The position numbers were made by a program, and so were the translations under genes. The notes under the pieces are model-generated. The model did no database searches. It saw nothing but the letters and a program-made list of their open reading frames with translations, and was not told the DNA's origin. A stretch of 63,820 nucleotides of DNA. Origin: Coemansia sp. RSA 922 (lineage: Eukaryota; Kickxellomycota; Kickxellomycetes; Kickxellales; Kickxellaceae). The stretch is taken from assembly GCA_027577415.1 (NCBI GenBank), contig JANBQS010000018.1, positions 1 through 63,820 of the forward strand, written 5' to 3'. Below, one piece after another: positions 10,901 through 22,555 of this stretch. The number at the start of each line of letters is the position of its first letter. Position 1 is the first letter of the stretch.

Positions 10901-13900
10901 ACGTGCCATTCCACTCCAGCCAGCTACTTCCCGGTGTCGATGAGTTCCGTTCACATCTTCAAGAGATGGTCCAGCAAGATAATATCAACTATTCTGCGCT
11001 GCATCTTCGCTACATCCCCAACTTGACCGCAGTGCCGTTTGAAGTGTCGCGAGAGTACTTTGGCCTGGTTCACAGCATTACGGATTCGCCTGTAGCTGCT
11101 ACTGTGTTAGGCACATGGACTGCTGCCGCTATGGACAATGACGACGACATTGCAAGGCTGGCAGTGGCGTTGCTGGTTGAGCTCCTGGCTTACCAGTTCG
11201 CTTCGCCCGTCCAGTGGATTGGCACTCAGGACGTTTTGCTTGGCAAACTTGACGTGCGCCGCTTGGTCGAGATTGGTGCAAGCCCTGTTCTCAGTGGTAT
11301 GGCTGTCAAGACGCTGAAGAGCAAAGAGTTTGCTGGCAATAATGTGGATGTGTTGCACGTCGAGCGCGATAGAGATGCAATCTACTACACTCAGCAGCGC
11401 CAGGAGGTTGTCGAGCCGACTTCCAGCGTATTACCAGCAGAGTCTAAGCAGCCTACTTTGCCTGCGACGACAGTTGAAGTCGAGTCCATTGCAACCGTTG
11501 TACAGCCATCTGGCACCATAGCACCACTTGTCGACGTTCCGCTCCGGGCCTTAGATATCGTACATGCCGTGGTTGCTCACAAGCTAAAACGCTCTCTTGC
11601 TGACGTATCTACGGCAAAGTCGATCAAGAGTCTCGTCGGCGGCAAGTCGACGCTGCAAAATGAAATTGTTGGCGACCTGCACAAGGAGTTTGGCAGCAAG
11701 GTTCCGGACAAGGCCGAGGATCTCTCGTTGCAAGACCTAGCCACTGCCATCGGCACATTTGGTGGTAGTTTGGGCAAGCATACTCAGGCGCAACTGGCCC
11801 GACTGTTTGGCAACAAGATGCCAGGCGGGTTTTTGCTGTCGTCTGCACGGAGCACTTTGCAGTCGGCGTATGGGCTGGGCCCACAGCGTCAAGATGCTAT
11901 GTTGCTCGTAGCACTGACGATGGAGCCCTCCAACCGACTGTCTAGCGATGCTGAGGCCAAGTCATGGCTTGACTCGGTTGCTCAGGCGTACGCTGCCAAA
12001 GCCGGTATCTCCTACGCCTCTGCTAATTCGGGCAGTTTCAGTGGTCAGTCTGGCGTACCCACCATTAGCAGCGCTGAAATGAAGAGGATGCAGCAGAAGC
12101 AGCATGAGCACGTCCGTCAGCAGATTCAGGTCCTGGCACGCTACGCTGGAATGGACTTGCGCGAGGGAGCTCGTTTGGCCGAGGACGAGCAAGCCAAGGC
12201 GACTATGATGCAGACCAAGCTCGACAGTATTTCGTCAGAATTTGGCGATGAACTCATTGACGGTGCGCAGCCGCTATTCGACGCACGCAAGGCTCGCCGC
12301 TTTGATTCAAGTTGGAACTGGGTGCGGCAGGAGGCGTATGAGCTGATCCAACAAGCTATTGCTAGTTGCGTTGCTGGCTCCACCAATGCATCAGCAGCTG
12401 TCGACGACGCTAGCCTTCAGCGGTTGAAGAATCGATCCAGCCCAGGATTGCTTCAGATGCTTGCTGGGTCGCTGTCTATCTTGCAGGCCGCCGACGATGA
12501 TTCACTAGAGCCGGTAATTAGGCTCGTGTCGGAACTGCGCGATGCCTGTACTAATTCTCTAACGCAGCCGCCAGTCTATCGCGAGTTATCCTCGCCTACT
12601 GCCCCGCAAGTCGACATTGGTGCCAATGGTACTGTGACGTACTCCGAAGTACCACGCCCAGACGAGCTCTCTTTTGTGGACTTTGTTCAGCACATGCGCC
12701 AGCCAACAGCCCAAGATATGCCGCCGTTTATCCACCTCAAGAAGCAATCGGCTGGCAGTGCTTGGTCTTACTGCTCAGAGCTGTCGACAATGTACTACGA
12801 GGGCTTGAGCGATATTTGTGGTAGTGGGCTGTCGTTTGCCGGCAAGACTGCGCTTGTCACTGGCTGCGGACGAGGCTCCATTGGCGCCGATATCGTCTGT
12901 GGCTTGCTTAGCGGCGGCGCCAAGGTCATTGCTACGACATCCTCTTATAGCCGCAAGACTACGCTGTTCTTCGAGGACATGTATCGCACTCACGGCGCCC
13001 GTGGCTCGGAGCTAATCGTTGTTCCATTCAACCAGGGCTCGACTGGCGACATCAAGCGGCTGATTGACTACATCTACAACGATTCAGGCGTTGCCAAGGG
13101 CTTGGGCTGGGACCTCGACTATGTCTTCCCATTTGCCGCCGTATCGGACATTGGCAGCTTTGCGACTAATTTGGGCTCACACTCGGAGTTTGCTCAGCGT
13201 GTCCTGCTCACTAACGTAATACGCTTGCTGGGCAGCATCAAGGATACCAAGGAGCGGCTCGGCTACAACACTAGATCGTCGCTGGTAGTTCTCCCGCTAT
13301 CGCCCAATCACGGCAACTTTGGCGGTGACGGGCTCTACGGCGAGTGCAAAATTGGTTTGGAGACCGCGTTCAACCGGTGGAAGTCCGAGTCATGGAGGAA
13401 CTATTTGTCTATCGCCGGAGCAGTTATTGGGTGGACGCGTGGCACTAGTCTAATGTCTAATAACAACGCGGTTGCTCAAGAGATCGAGCGATTTGGCGTG
13501 CGCACGTTCTCGACTCGCGAGATGGCGTTCAACATCTTGGGTCTTGTCCATCCGCGTATCCGCCGCCTTGCTTGCCGTCAGCCGATCTGGGCAGACCTTA
13601 ACGGCGGAATGGGTGGCATAAGTGACTTTGGCGATGTTGTCAGCAAAGCGCGTGTGGATATACAGCGCACGAGTAATACACTTCAAGTTATTGAGCGTGA
13701 AACTGCTCTTGACTACGCCGCTCAGCGCACACAGGCATCCGTGTTGCCAATCTTGACACAAGGTCCTTCTCCGTTGGCCAAGCACAAGCACCGCTTCCCG
13801 ACGCCTCGCCACTACGTCCAGTTGCAGCACTTACGGCACTTGCAGGACATGGTCAACTTGGACAAGGTCGTTGTCGTCACTGGCTATGGCGAAGTTGGTC

Positions 13901-16020
13901 CGCACGGTAATGCTGAGACGCGCTGGGAGATGGAGGCCTATGGCGAGTTCTCGCTCGAAGGATGTATTGAGTTGGCATGGATCATGGGCCTGATTAAGCA
14001 CGTCAATGGCACGCTCAAGTCGACTGGCGCCATGTACGTCGGTTGGGTCGACGCCAAGACCGAAGAGCCCATTCGCGATATCGACGTGAAGCCGCGCTAC
14101 GAGGAGTATATTCTGGCGCACACTGGCATTCGCTTGATTGAGCCCGAGATGGTGCACGGCTACAATCCGAACAGGCGCCAACTATTGCGAGAGATCCAGA
14201 TTGTACACGATATGGAGCCATTCGACGCCACCGCCGATGAGGCAGCGACGTTCAAGGCTCAGAATGGCAGCAAAGTCGACATCTGGAAAACTGCCAGTGG
14301 GGATTTGTGGTCGGTCAAGTTCCTCAAGGGTGCGCTGATATGCCTGCCAATGGCGCTGAGAGGGAACCGACTAGTCGCTGCGCTTTTGCCAACGGGTTGG
14401 AGTCCAGCTATCTACGGTATTCCCGACGACGCCATCAAGCAAGTGGATCGAGTCACTTGCCATGCGCTGGTGGCTACAGTCGAGGCACTCATCAGATCTG
14501 GCATCACCGATCCCTATGAGCTATACCAGTATTTCCATATCTCTGAAGTTGGAAACACGACTGGCTCGGGTTTAGGCGGTAGTCGTGCACTTCAAGATAT
14601 CTTCAAGAACCGCCACTTGGACAAAGAGGTTAAGAATGATGCGCTTCAAGAGACGTTTATCTCGACTATACAAGCGTGGGTCAATATGCTGCTTATGTCG
14701 AGCTCCGGTCCAGTCAAGCCTGCGGTCGGCGCCTGTGCTACCTCAGTTCTCTCTATTGACACTGCAATCGAGACTATCCAGTCGGGAAAGGCCAAGGTAA
14801 TGATTGCTGGTAGTGTCGACGACTTTGCTGAGGAGTCTAGTGTCGAGTTTGCCAACATGGGTGCGACCAGCAATTCGGTCGAGGAGTTTGCTCAGGGCCG
14901 CACTCCATCAGAGATGTGCCGGCCGTGTACGTCGACGCGCAACGGGTTCATGGAGGGCCAGGGTGCAGGTATTATGACGCTCATGTCAGCGTCGGCAGCG
15001 ATCGAGTTTGGAGCGCCGATCTACGGCATTATTGCCATGTCCGGTACGGCCACTGACAAGCAAGGTCAGTCAGTACCAGCGCCGGGTAAGGGAGTGTTGA
15101 CGTCTGCACGCGAATCATGCGACAACAGCCCACCATCGCGCTTGCTGAACTTTGACTATCGCCGCCGTCAGTTGCAGCGCCAATTGTCTGCGCTAGAGGC
15201 GTGGAAGCAGGAGGAACTAGCTGACTTGGCAGACATGGTAGAAAGACCAACTGATTCGGTCGAGCTTTCAACAATGCGCTACGCGGGAGAGGTAGAAAAG
15301 AGCTACCAGCGCCAGCGCCGTAGTCTACAAGACACCTGGGGCAACGAGTTTTGGAAGAGTGACCCCGAGTTTTCTCCACTACGCGGCAGCTTGGCGGTCT
15401 GGGGCTTGACAGCTGACGATATTGGACTGGCTTCGTTCCACGGCACATCGACGGTAGCCAATGACAAGAACGAGTCGGATGTACTTAACATTCAGCTCAA
15501 GCACTTGGGTCGTACTCCAGGTCACGTCGTGCCAGTTGTGTGCCAGAAGTGGCTGACTGGCCACCCGAAGGGCCCGGCGGCATCGTTTATGCTTAACGGC
15601 GTAATGCAAAGTCTGCGTACGGGATTGATACCAGGCAATCGAAACGCGGACAACATCGGCGAAGAGTTAGAGTCTTTTGACTATACGCTCTACTTGTCAA
15701 AGTCGATTCAGACATCGGGCATCAAGGCGGGTCTGATCAAGTCGTTTGGATTTGGACAAGTCGGCGGCGAGTTACTGGTTGTGCATCCCGACTACCTGTT
15801 AGCCACGCTTACTCAAGAGCAGCTCGGCAAGTACAACGCCAAGCTCCAGCAGCGCAGCGCCAAATCCGAACGCTACTGGCAAGACACTTTGGTTGGCAAC
15901 CATCCATTTGTGCAAGTCAAGAGCCATCCTCCATTTACTGTTGAACAAGAGAAGAGCGTGTATCTCGACCCACTAGCCCGCGCCAAGTACGACTCGGCCT
16001 CAGGCGAGTACAAATTCTAA
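4942..16020 (+). CDS. Type I fatty acid synthase, fused beta-alpha single polypeptide (join 4942..5686, 5783..16020)
   Basis: After removing one intron the frame encodes about 3660 aa with the full fungal FAS order. Acetyltransferase: GHSQG, Ser254. Enoyl reductase: GCGGIFTESD and GRSGGHHSFEDFHQPI. Hot-dog dehydratase: ITHGLWTSAS. Malonyl/palmitoyl transferase: GHSLGEYAALAS, Ser1802. The alpha-type start, VELLAYQFASPVQWI, begins near residue 2046. It is followed by an acidic/Pro-Thr linker, acyl carrier protein (LVGGKST, Ser2204), ketoreductase (KTALVTGCGRGSIGADI) and ketosynthase (GACATS, Cys3233; His3468 in FHGTS; His3509 in LTGHPKG). In most fungi the two halves are separate genes, FAS1 and FAS2. 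Here the chain runs through the beta/alpha junction (~nt 11125-11170) without a break. The protein stops ~427 residues after the active Cys, just after VYLDPLARAKYD, whereas yeast Fas2 carries ~150 more residues forming the phosphopantetheinyl transferase. That domain is therefore absent and the carrier must be activated in trans. The start is the first ATG, giving an acetyltransferase N-terminus of normal length. It would make long-chain acyl-CoA in the cytosol. Confidence 0.95.
5687..5782 (+). other. Intron of the fatty acid synthase gene (phase 1, 96 bp)
   Basis: The donor GTATGT follows AAAG, and the acceptor is TTTTTTTAATCTGTAG. A possible branch site ACTAACAC lies about 30 bp before the acceptor. 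Joining gives the codon order K-V-A-V-G-H-S-Q-G and restores the conserved acetyltransferase nucleophile motif. Without splicing the first exon runs to a stop at 5775. Confidence 0.9.
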
Positions 16021-17733
16021 ATATTTCTATCATATCCTGATTGAGCAGTGTTTTATTTTGTCACAATATCCATTTTCTTCTGAATATGCAAGTAGCACAT
16101 AATGTTTGGCGATTAAGTAATCATTGAGCTTAAAGCCTATCAAGATTAAACGTAGGACTTTAGTGGCTGACAGATGTAGAGGCTGCCTTTCTCCTTTTGG
16201 ATAGATTCGGTTCTCGTACTCACTGACAATGCGCTAATAAATTAGTGCATCTGAGTACATGCATGGAGCACTTTTTTTTGAGATTGTTTACAAGCGCAGA
16301 CCAAGCGCACTGAGGTAAAAAAAAATAGGTGGCTGACTAGTAGCCCTAATTAGGCGAAGCAGCTCGGGAATCCATGTGCAACAATCTGGGATCCTGAAAA
16401 AAGGGCGTTGGAGCTTTCTTTACGGAATATGAATATACTTGCAACAGCTTAAAAGGTTTGTTGTCAAAAATGAATCATGCATGTGCGTAGTCTCTATCTC
16501 AAATAGGTATTATTGGTATTTGCCCGAGGGTGTTGGCAAATTGACGCTGGCAGCATTTAGAATATGCAGCATCTTTAAATGAGGCAGTTGTTTATCTATA
16601 TTGCTAGTATGTGTAATATAAGCACTGTTCTAGAAGTATCCAAGTAGGTGGAGCATGTTAGTAAAAAAAATAAAATAAAAGCGTGGCTGACGCAGGTCTC
16701 GATTCGTACACTATCCAAAGCGGGAGCAGTATGCTTGTACTGTTGCAAGCTCGGTGACCAAGACCATGTTGTCAAAGATCAGCATGAACCTATAAAAATA
16801 GAAGCGGATTTCTAGAATCGACAGTATCTGGCTGTAGGCCATCTACAAGGGTTCATGGTTTGTCAAACCACATGGTAATGTGGAGAGGCGCCTCGCATTA
16901 GGATCTGCAAACTATACCCGTCGCCTGCACAACAAATTACCTTTGTTGTGACCAAGAAAAAAAGCTGATTTAGCTTATTGCTTGGCAAGGGGAAAAAAAA
17001 AAAAGATAGATGTCGATTTTACTTGTGCTCACAAATAAACCTAGACAATGAAGATTTGTACACTCTTTGGATGAGTGAATGGAAAAAAAAGGTATACGCA
17101 CTCTTTTCCTTACGTACATTGAGTGCCTTGTGTATTTGTTATTCAGGGAGGGGCAACGCACAAGCCATTATTAGCATACACACCCAACCCTCGGCAGGCA
17201 GGGCAGACGGGCAAGCCTCCAAGAAAGATGAAAACAATGCGATTTTTTGTCGAAGCGCCATTCTGGCTTTCGGCTTTTTGGGTGCAAAAAAAAAAATGGG
17301 GCGCAAGAAGGACGGCTGTTGGACACGCTCTTTCGAGAAGAGGGGCAGGAAAAAAAGGCCATTCAGAGCTGGCAGCCTCCCTCCTCCTCCTCCCATCTCA
17401 CGCCTCTCTTCGGGAGCGCCTACGTGGAAGACAGCGCGGGGTGGTGGGGGGCGATGAGGCAATGTAGTGTGGGCAAAGAAAAGAAAGCTCGGCATATTTC
17501 TGGTGAACAGTTCTGAGCTCCATGTATATATAAGGAAGCTAAACGTTTCTAGTTGTGTGATAATATTCATTTCTAGATTCTCTTTTTTTGCTATCATGAA
17601 CTATGTTACATTCCTTCTTTTCTTTTTTGCTATTTAATTCAACCACCATCCTCCTGCTTTTTTCTATATCTATTTTTTTTGCTGTTGTATATTATTCATT
17701 GCCTATTTATCTGTATCCCTTCTTTACTTTGCT
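16021..17733. other. 1.7 kb intergenic region between fatty acid synthase and esterase
   Basis: No gene is strongly supported. The left part is AT-rich with several A/T homopolymers. A 43-codon minus-strand ORF (16711..16842, starting MAYSQILSILEIRFYFY) is hydrophobic and could be a small protein or an exon, but I cannot support it further. A short inverted repeat GGTTTGTCAAACC lies at 16857-16869. The right end holds the esterase promoter: TATATATAA at about 17525-17533, then a ~200 bp T-rich leader. Confidence 0.4.
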
Positions 17734-18969
17734 ATGTTTGACTACGGACTGCCATACTCTGACCCCGCCTTTTCAGGGATCTCTCTGCTTGGCTCAGTGA
17801 GAAAGTTTAGCACTCGGTGCCGCGTACAACTTGTCACAGCCGCTCCCGGCGTCACTGCTGTTGATTCGAATCTTGGTGAGAACATCCGCACATTGCTCGA
17901 CGCACATTGTCCCTCGCTCACTGACGCCAAGCAAGCATGCATGAAGCCCACGCCTTTTCTGCGTGGCGGCATGTTACAGTCACTCTACAGCACGATGAAA
18001 GCGCTGAAACGTGACAAGTATTCGGACATTAGCTACGACCGGGAAACAAAGGTTCTGAGCGATGGCGGCACAGTTTCCCTTGACTGGTACCCAGCACGCG
18101 GCCCGGACAGTGCCGATGCACGGCCAATTGCTATTGTCATGGCGGGTTTGGGCGGCTCGTCGTACGAATACCACGTTCGGTGTCTTGCCAAGACACTGGG
18201 AAGGGATGGCGCCGGGTACCGTGTTGCCGTGATGAACCACCGCGGCATGGGTCGCACGCCGCTGACATCTCCAAAGATCTACAATGCCTCTGATACGGAC
18301 GACTACCGCGACATTGTCGAGTACATTCGCATCAGCAACCCGAATGCGCCGCTACTCGGCGTTGGATTCTCACTCGGCGCCAATGTATTGACAAAATACT
18401 TGGGCGAGCAAGGAGCCGAGTCGCCACTGTCTGCCGCTATTGCCATTTGCTGTCCATTTGACATGTCGCTTACTGGGCGCTCGCTTGATGCGGACACATT
18501 TCTGAACAACAAGCTGTTCCAGCCTCATTTGGTGGCTACCATCAAGCGATTCTTCCGGCGCAACAGCGAGGTCCTTCAGAATAGCCCGACAGACTACGAC
18601 TGGGATGCTATTATGAAGGCTACTCGTATGTCGCAGATTGACACACTAGTGACTGCTCGCGACTCTGGACAGCGGGACTGCTGGGAGCACTATCGGGCAG
18701 CTTCTAGCACGCCGTACGTCGATGGTATTCGGACGCCCTACCTGGCCATTAACTCTATGGACGACCCAGTTACTCGGTACGAGGGCATTCCGCAGGCCAA
18801 GTTTAAGAGCAATCCATACATAGCACTTGCTCTTCTCAAGCACGGCGGCCATTTGGGGTTCTTTTGTGGTCTGAGACCCAAGATTTGGTACATGACACCA
18901 GTGACCGAGTTCTTTGACGCTATATTGAAGCACCAGTCCAAAGCACCACAATTGGCCCTATCGTTTTAG
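17734..18969 (+). CDS. Alpha/beta-hydrolase of the EHT1/EEB1 - YheT - ABHD1/3 family (probable acyltransferase/esterase)
   Basis: The 411 aa protein has the layout of the fungal medium-chain fatty acid ethyl ester synthase/esterase family (yeast Eht1, Eeb1, YMR210W; bacterial YheT). A conserved N-terminal half includes the oxyanion segment AIVMAGLGGSSYEYHVR, then VMNHRGMGRTPLTSPKIYN, the nucleophile elbow GVGFSLGAN (Ser213), an acid in INSMDDPVT (Asp343 or Asp344) and the histidine in LLKHGGHLGF (His373). The family hydrolyses acyl esters or transfers medium-chain acyl groups to alcohols. Placement next to the fatty acid synthase is suggestive of lipid metabolism but is not proof of a link. 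The ATG at 17734 follows a TATA box and a long T-rich leader. The first ~30 residues are poorly conserved, so a slightly later start is possible. No membrane segment is evident. Confidence 0.88.
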   Translation: MFDYGLPYSDPAFSGISLLGSVRKFSTRCRVQLVTAAPGVTAVDSNLGENIRTLLDAHCPSLTDAKQACMKPTPFLRGGMLQSLYSTMKALKRDKYSDISYDRETKVLSDGGTVSLDWYPARGPDSADARPIAIVMAGLGGSSYEYHVRCLAKTLGRDGAGYRVAVMNHRGMGRTPLTSPKIYNASDTDDYRDIVEYIRISNPNAPLLGVGFSLGANVLTKYLGEQGAESPLSAAIAICCPFDMSLTGRSLDADTFLNNKLFQPHLVATIKRFFRRNSEVLQNSPTDYDWDAIMKATRMSQIDTLVTARDSGQRDCWEHYRAASSTPYVDGIRTPYLAINSMDDPVTRYEGIPQAKFKSNPYIALALLKHGGHLGFFCGLRPKIWYMTPVTEFFDAILKHQSKAPQLALSF

Positions 18970-19111
18970 TCTTTTGTGGGATGTCGTTCCATCCATAACT
19001 CGTCTCGATCAGCTTGTTAGCGACGATCAGTCTGTTTACTTTGAGTTTTATTTTTATTAGTTGCCATTGTTTTATATACATTATTTCTCCACATCTCTTC
19101 CAATTGCCACC

Positions 19112-20893
19112 ATGTCTACACTGTCGCCGCTCCAGAGCCTTCCGATCCACGTCGCCCAGATGATAGCCGATCATGTCGTGGGTAGCAGCCGCTTGCGTCT
19201 CGATAACGTCACTGTCGGCACCGAGTGATATGGCATGCTACTTTTGCCGCTACTTGGAGTCTGTCACAACCTTCGTGCTGCTGCGACCTCGCTCCTCTGT
19301 AAAAAAATTAACGATAAAACTTTCGCCCACTTCAGACGAAGTCAGCCACCACCTTTCGCAGTTGCCAGCTCGCCTCAACAAAACTGACTTCCCGGTGCAC
19401 CTACATGTGCAAGAGCTTGAGTTTGAGGTGGATATGCTAGATGTATGTCAAGGAGCTGTGCTGGAAGAGCTGATACGTATGAACCTGTTAGGCGTTACAT
19501 ATCCAGTGGCTCATAAGCTCAGCGTTAAAGTATCGTCGTTGTCCACAAAGGCGCATGGGGTGGACAAGGTGACTGATCCAGAGTATTTCGAGAAAGTCAT
19601 CAGCTTGTTTGTTGAGCGACTTAAAGACATGGTGCCTATGGTGAAAAAGTTTGCGTCACGTTGGCCTCCAGCCCGGACCAGAGACCTCTAATCGCCGATT
19701 CGTATCTCGGCAACTTTGTTAAGCAACTATTCCGGCTATCGGACGACGTTTCCTACAATGTCTCTGGCACGACAATGTCATTGGAGTATCAGCCGACTGC
19801 GATCCGCCATCTGGTTCACATGGATGCGTACGGGTGCGACAAAAGCCAGCTTATGATGAATCTAGCGCGACTCAACGCGGCGACAATGGAGTTCCTGACT
19901 ATTGGTTTTTGGTTTCTCGACGACATATCGCCTCTATTTCAGAACGCCGATGGTAGCTATGTGCAGTACCCTAGCTTACACACGCTGATGCTGGCAAGCA
20001 ATCCAGATATTACAGTACCGCTGCGACCAGTTCATCCCGGAGCTGTACCATTCCCTGCTCTTCGGCGCTTGACCATGTGCTCTGGTTACTTTGGCGATGA
20101 CACGCCATTCAGGGGCAACGCTGATACGCTCGAACTGTTGGACTTGCATCTGAGTCCTGAGGCATTTAAGGTGCTAAAGACGCACAAGATATTTACGCCC
20201 GTCAGCCATCAACAGCTGCGCCGCGTCAAGCTTGGACAAATTACGAGGCGCGAGCAGAATCTATTCCGCACTGACACTGAGTTTGTGCGGTTTGTGACGA
20301 ACATCGGCCCTAATGCGGTAGAGCGCGTCATAAATAACTCACTGCGTGCTCCCATTCTGCAGTCTATCGTTCCGGTGCTAAGCGACCATACCTGTATTCA
20401 GACTCTGGACCTACCTTTTACTAAGCTTGAGCTCTGGGACGTCCTCGCGCTGGTCAAGGCACTGCCTCTTCTGTCGAACCTAAAGTCAGAAGTCCCAGCC
20501 ATTGGCAAGCTGCCCAAAGGCGTATCTGAAGAAACACTTCCGTCATACGTACGCGAAACCTATTCACCGGTGGGTGTGCAGTTTCGCCGCTGGCGCCTCG
20601 TGGCTAGCGCTAGTGTCAACATGGATCAGGTTGTCATGTGTATTTTGCTAGTGGCTCTGGCGTGTCCTAACTTTGACTATGCAGCTGTGCCGCATCAAAA
20701 CCGCGAAGTGCTCATGGCGCACATAAAGGTGATGATTGAAGAGGATGGGTTTAGACAACGCGCACCACGTCTGAGGCGTCTCCTCTTTGGTGGATGGAAT
20801 AACGAGTTTCCCGACGTTGAGGCAGCTCATGCTAGGAGTGACGAGGCGCGAATGGCGGCAATAACCACAGCGATGGCCAATTACCGAGTCTAG
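19112..20893 (+). pseudogene. F-box-like/leucine-rich family gene, broken (one nonsense codon, two frameshifts)
   Basis: This is homologous to the intact gene at 60464..62254. It starts MSTLSPLQSLPIHVAQMIADHV, matching the F-box-like N-terminus of the family, but a TGA interrupts the segment just before YGMLLLPLLGVCHNLRAAA. The frame then shifts around 19,320-19,340, where VHLHVQELEFEVDM continues, and again around 19,650 after DMVPMVKKF. The remainder, an uninterrupted 410-codon frame ending at 20893, carries the family motifs FRGNADTLELL, IFTPVSHQQLRRVK, LALACPNFDYAAV and APRLRRLLFGG. The 5' part has therefore decayed while the 3' part is intact. Sequencing errors could explain single shifts, but three lesions make loss of function likely. 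The C-terminal ORF could still be expressed from an internal start. Confidence 0.8.
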
Positions 20894-21041
20894 CTATATG
20901 TCGAGGCATTTTTGCAAATTTATTCATTTAGGATTTATTTCTATAAGCTCTGAAAATGTATGAAATACTAGTTCATAAAACATCTTAATGAGGTTGCACT
21001 GGATATTGCGCACTGCAGTGCAAGGACTACTAAGTCGTATT

Positions 21042-21452
21042 TCAACGTATATCTTTAATTCCAAAAAAGAATACACCATTACGTATTTTCTCAGTCTCAA
21101 CTATTACTTTCTGTATAGTTGTAAATTGCGAAGCAAAAGCATTACAGTAATTCTCTACTTCACCATCAGTAGGACTACTTGTTTCTCCTGGGGCACGATA
21201 GGTAAAAAACATGCAACTTGCATTGTACTCGCCCAGACTATCCTGGATAAAATCTGGATTACCAGTGACTCTGATTACTACTATTTTATCCTCTCTTGTA
21301 TTAAATCTCTCGGCAAAGTAGCAGAGTTCTTTAACTTTTTTTTCATCACTTCCAAAAATCGCGACACCAAACTTTGCGTTATTACTTATCAAAAGTGCAT
21401 CTAAAGCAGCCCGATCTGTAACATCGTTAATATGGTGTATGGTTTCAGGCAT
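21042..21452 (-). CDS. Small orphan family protein P1 (136 aa)
   Basis: No known family is recognised. The protein starts MPETIHHINDVTDRAALDAL. The core strand KFGVAIFGSDEKK leads into helix VKELCYFAERF, strand KIVVIRVTG, helix FIQDSLGEYNA and strand SCMFFTYRAPGE, then a C-terminal helix. This beta-alpha-beta-alpha-beta order is like thioredoxin, but the CxxC position reads SDEKK. There is no signal peptide or membrane segment. The paralogue at 52288..52698 is near-identical from the middle of the protein to its end but differs heavily in the first ~50 residues. A TATA box (21574-21581, minus strand) lies 121 bp before the ATG inside the promoter block shared by the whole family. It is the first of three same-strand members here (P1, P2, P3). 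Confidence 0.75.
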   Translation of the reverse strand: MPETIHHINDVTDRAALDALLISNNAKFGVAIFGSDEKKVKELCYFAERFNTREDKIVVIRVTGNPDFIQDSLGEYNASCMFFTYRAPGETSSPTDGEVENYCNAFASQFTTIQKVIVETEKIRNGVFFFGIKDIR

Positions 21453-21544
21453 TGTACTGTTGAAATGGCTAGTGAGTAGTATCCAAAAAAGTGCTATAAA
21501 CTAATAGAGAATGGTGAGTGAGTATGGTGAGTATGGTGAGTAAA

Positions 21545-21610
21545 AATGTGCAGAGGTGGGCAGAAAAGTGTCGCTTTTATACGTCTCCCTGGTTTGCCCC
21601 AGCAAAGCAG
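21545..21610 (-). promoter_or_regulatory. Core promoter block of P1, typical of the small-gene family
   Basis: Read on the minus strand, the block is CCAGGGAGACGTATAAAAGC followed by a C-rich leader that ends CACATTTTT. Versions of this block precede the genes starting at 22951, 24239, 37111, 51407, 52698 and 54187, always with 113-121 bp between TATA and ATG. The leader also conserves a GGATACTACTCAC word roughly 10-30 bp before the start codon in several copies. Confidence 0.7.
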
Positions 21611-22555
21611 TGTTTGAAGACTTTGAAAATAATGCGCTTTCCTTGCTTGCCTTTAAACAATTAGCAGCCTAAGCATTGCGTCAGAGCTAAAAATAGATGC
21701 TAGAAAAGGTGGGAAGCGTGTGAAGTCAGCTATTGCTTGTGAAAAAGGGTCCACCAATCAGAATCCATTTGGACGCATGAGGGGCGGCCAACAAAGCCCA
21801 TCCATGAGAGTTTACCATTTTTGGGGAGCCACTGCAAAGAACGCTTTGAAGGCGTGTAGAAAGAGAAGAGCAAAAACGTGTCCAAACAATGACCACATTG
21901 GTGCTTTGTAAGTTTGAGACTTCTTTGAGCAACGCTGGGCCCCTTTGAAAAAAAGCCAAGGCCGCTGCCCACGTTTTCAACAGGGAATCCTACACTTTTG
22001 GCCAAGAAAGAGTGAATGCTAACACCCTGTCTCCATCCACATTGGTATTTGAGTAAACGCCATTATTATTATTATTTTGCAAACTTGGCTGCTACGCAAA
22101 GATTGATGACTAGATCGATGGTGGTTAGCTTCGGGCGAGAGCTGGTCACAAACTGCCAGAAAAGTACATGTAACGCACAGTTCTATATCTAGTCCTGGTC
22201 TACAGTATGCCAGGTGCAGAATTTACAGAGGTCAAATCCACAGCAACATTATCACCCATGTTGATTACCTGAAAACACGACTTGAACTACTGTGTATGGC
22301 CTTCTTTGCACTCTGGTTTACTAGGGAATCATTTGTTTTCATCCTGTGTAGATAGCTGGAAAATGCAATAATAGTATAACTGCACAATAGCAAGATATAA
22401 TCTGGTGTGTACAGTTTATTTCTAAAAGCACAGCAACGTATGGATTCAAGTTCGTAAACTGACCAGTAAAATATTATCTTGACCGCAAGCACTGCTGCGT
22501 AGGAGCTAGAGCATTGGAGTCAACTCGTGTTGCCAATCTGTTGTCCCATCTGACA

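Noticed and set aside
13450..14181. Long minus-strand and alternate-frame ORFs inside the fatty acid synthase
   Set aside because: They overlap the clearly identified synthase domains; GC-rich coding DNA commonly gives such shadow frames.
17139..17597. Several 60-160 codon frames upstream of the esterase
   Set aside because: They consist of low-complexity G/A-rich and C/T-rich promoter sequence and overlap each other on both strands.
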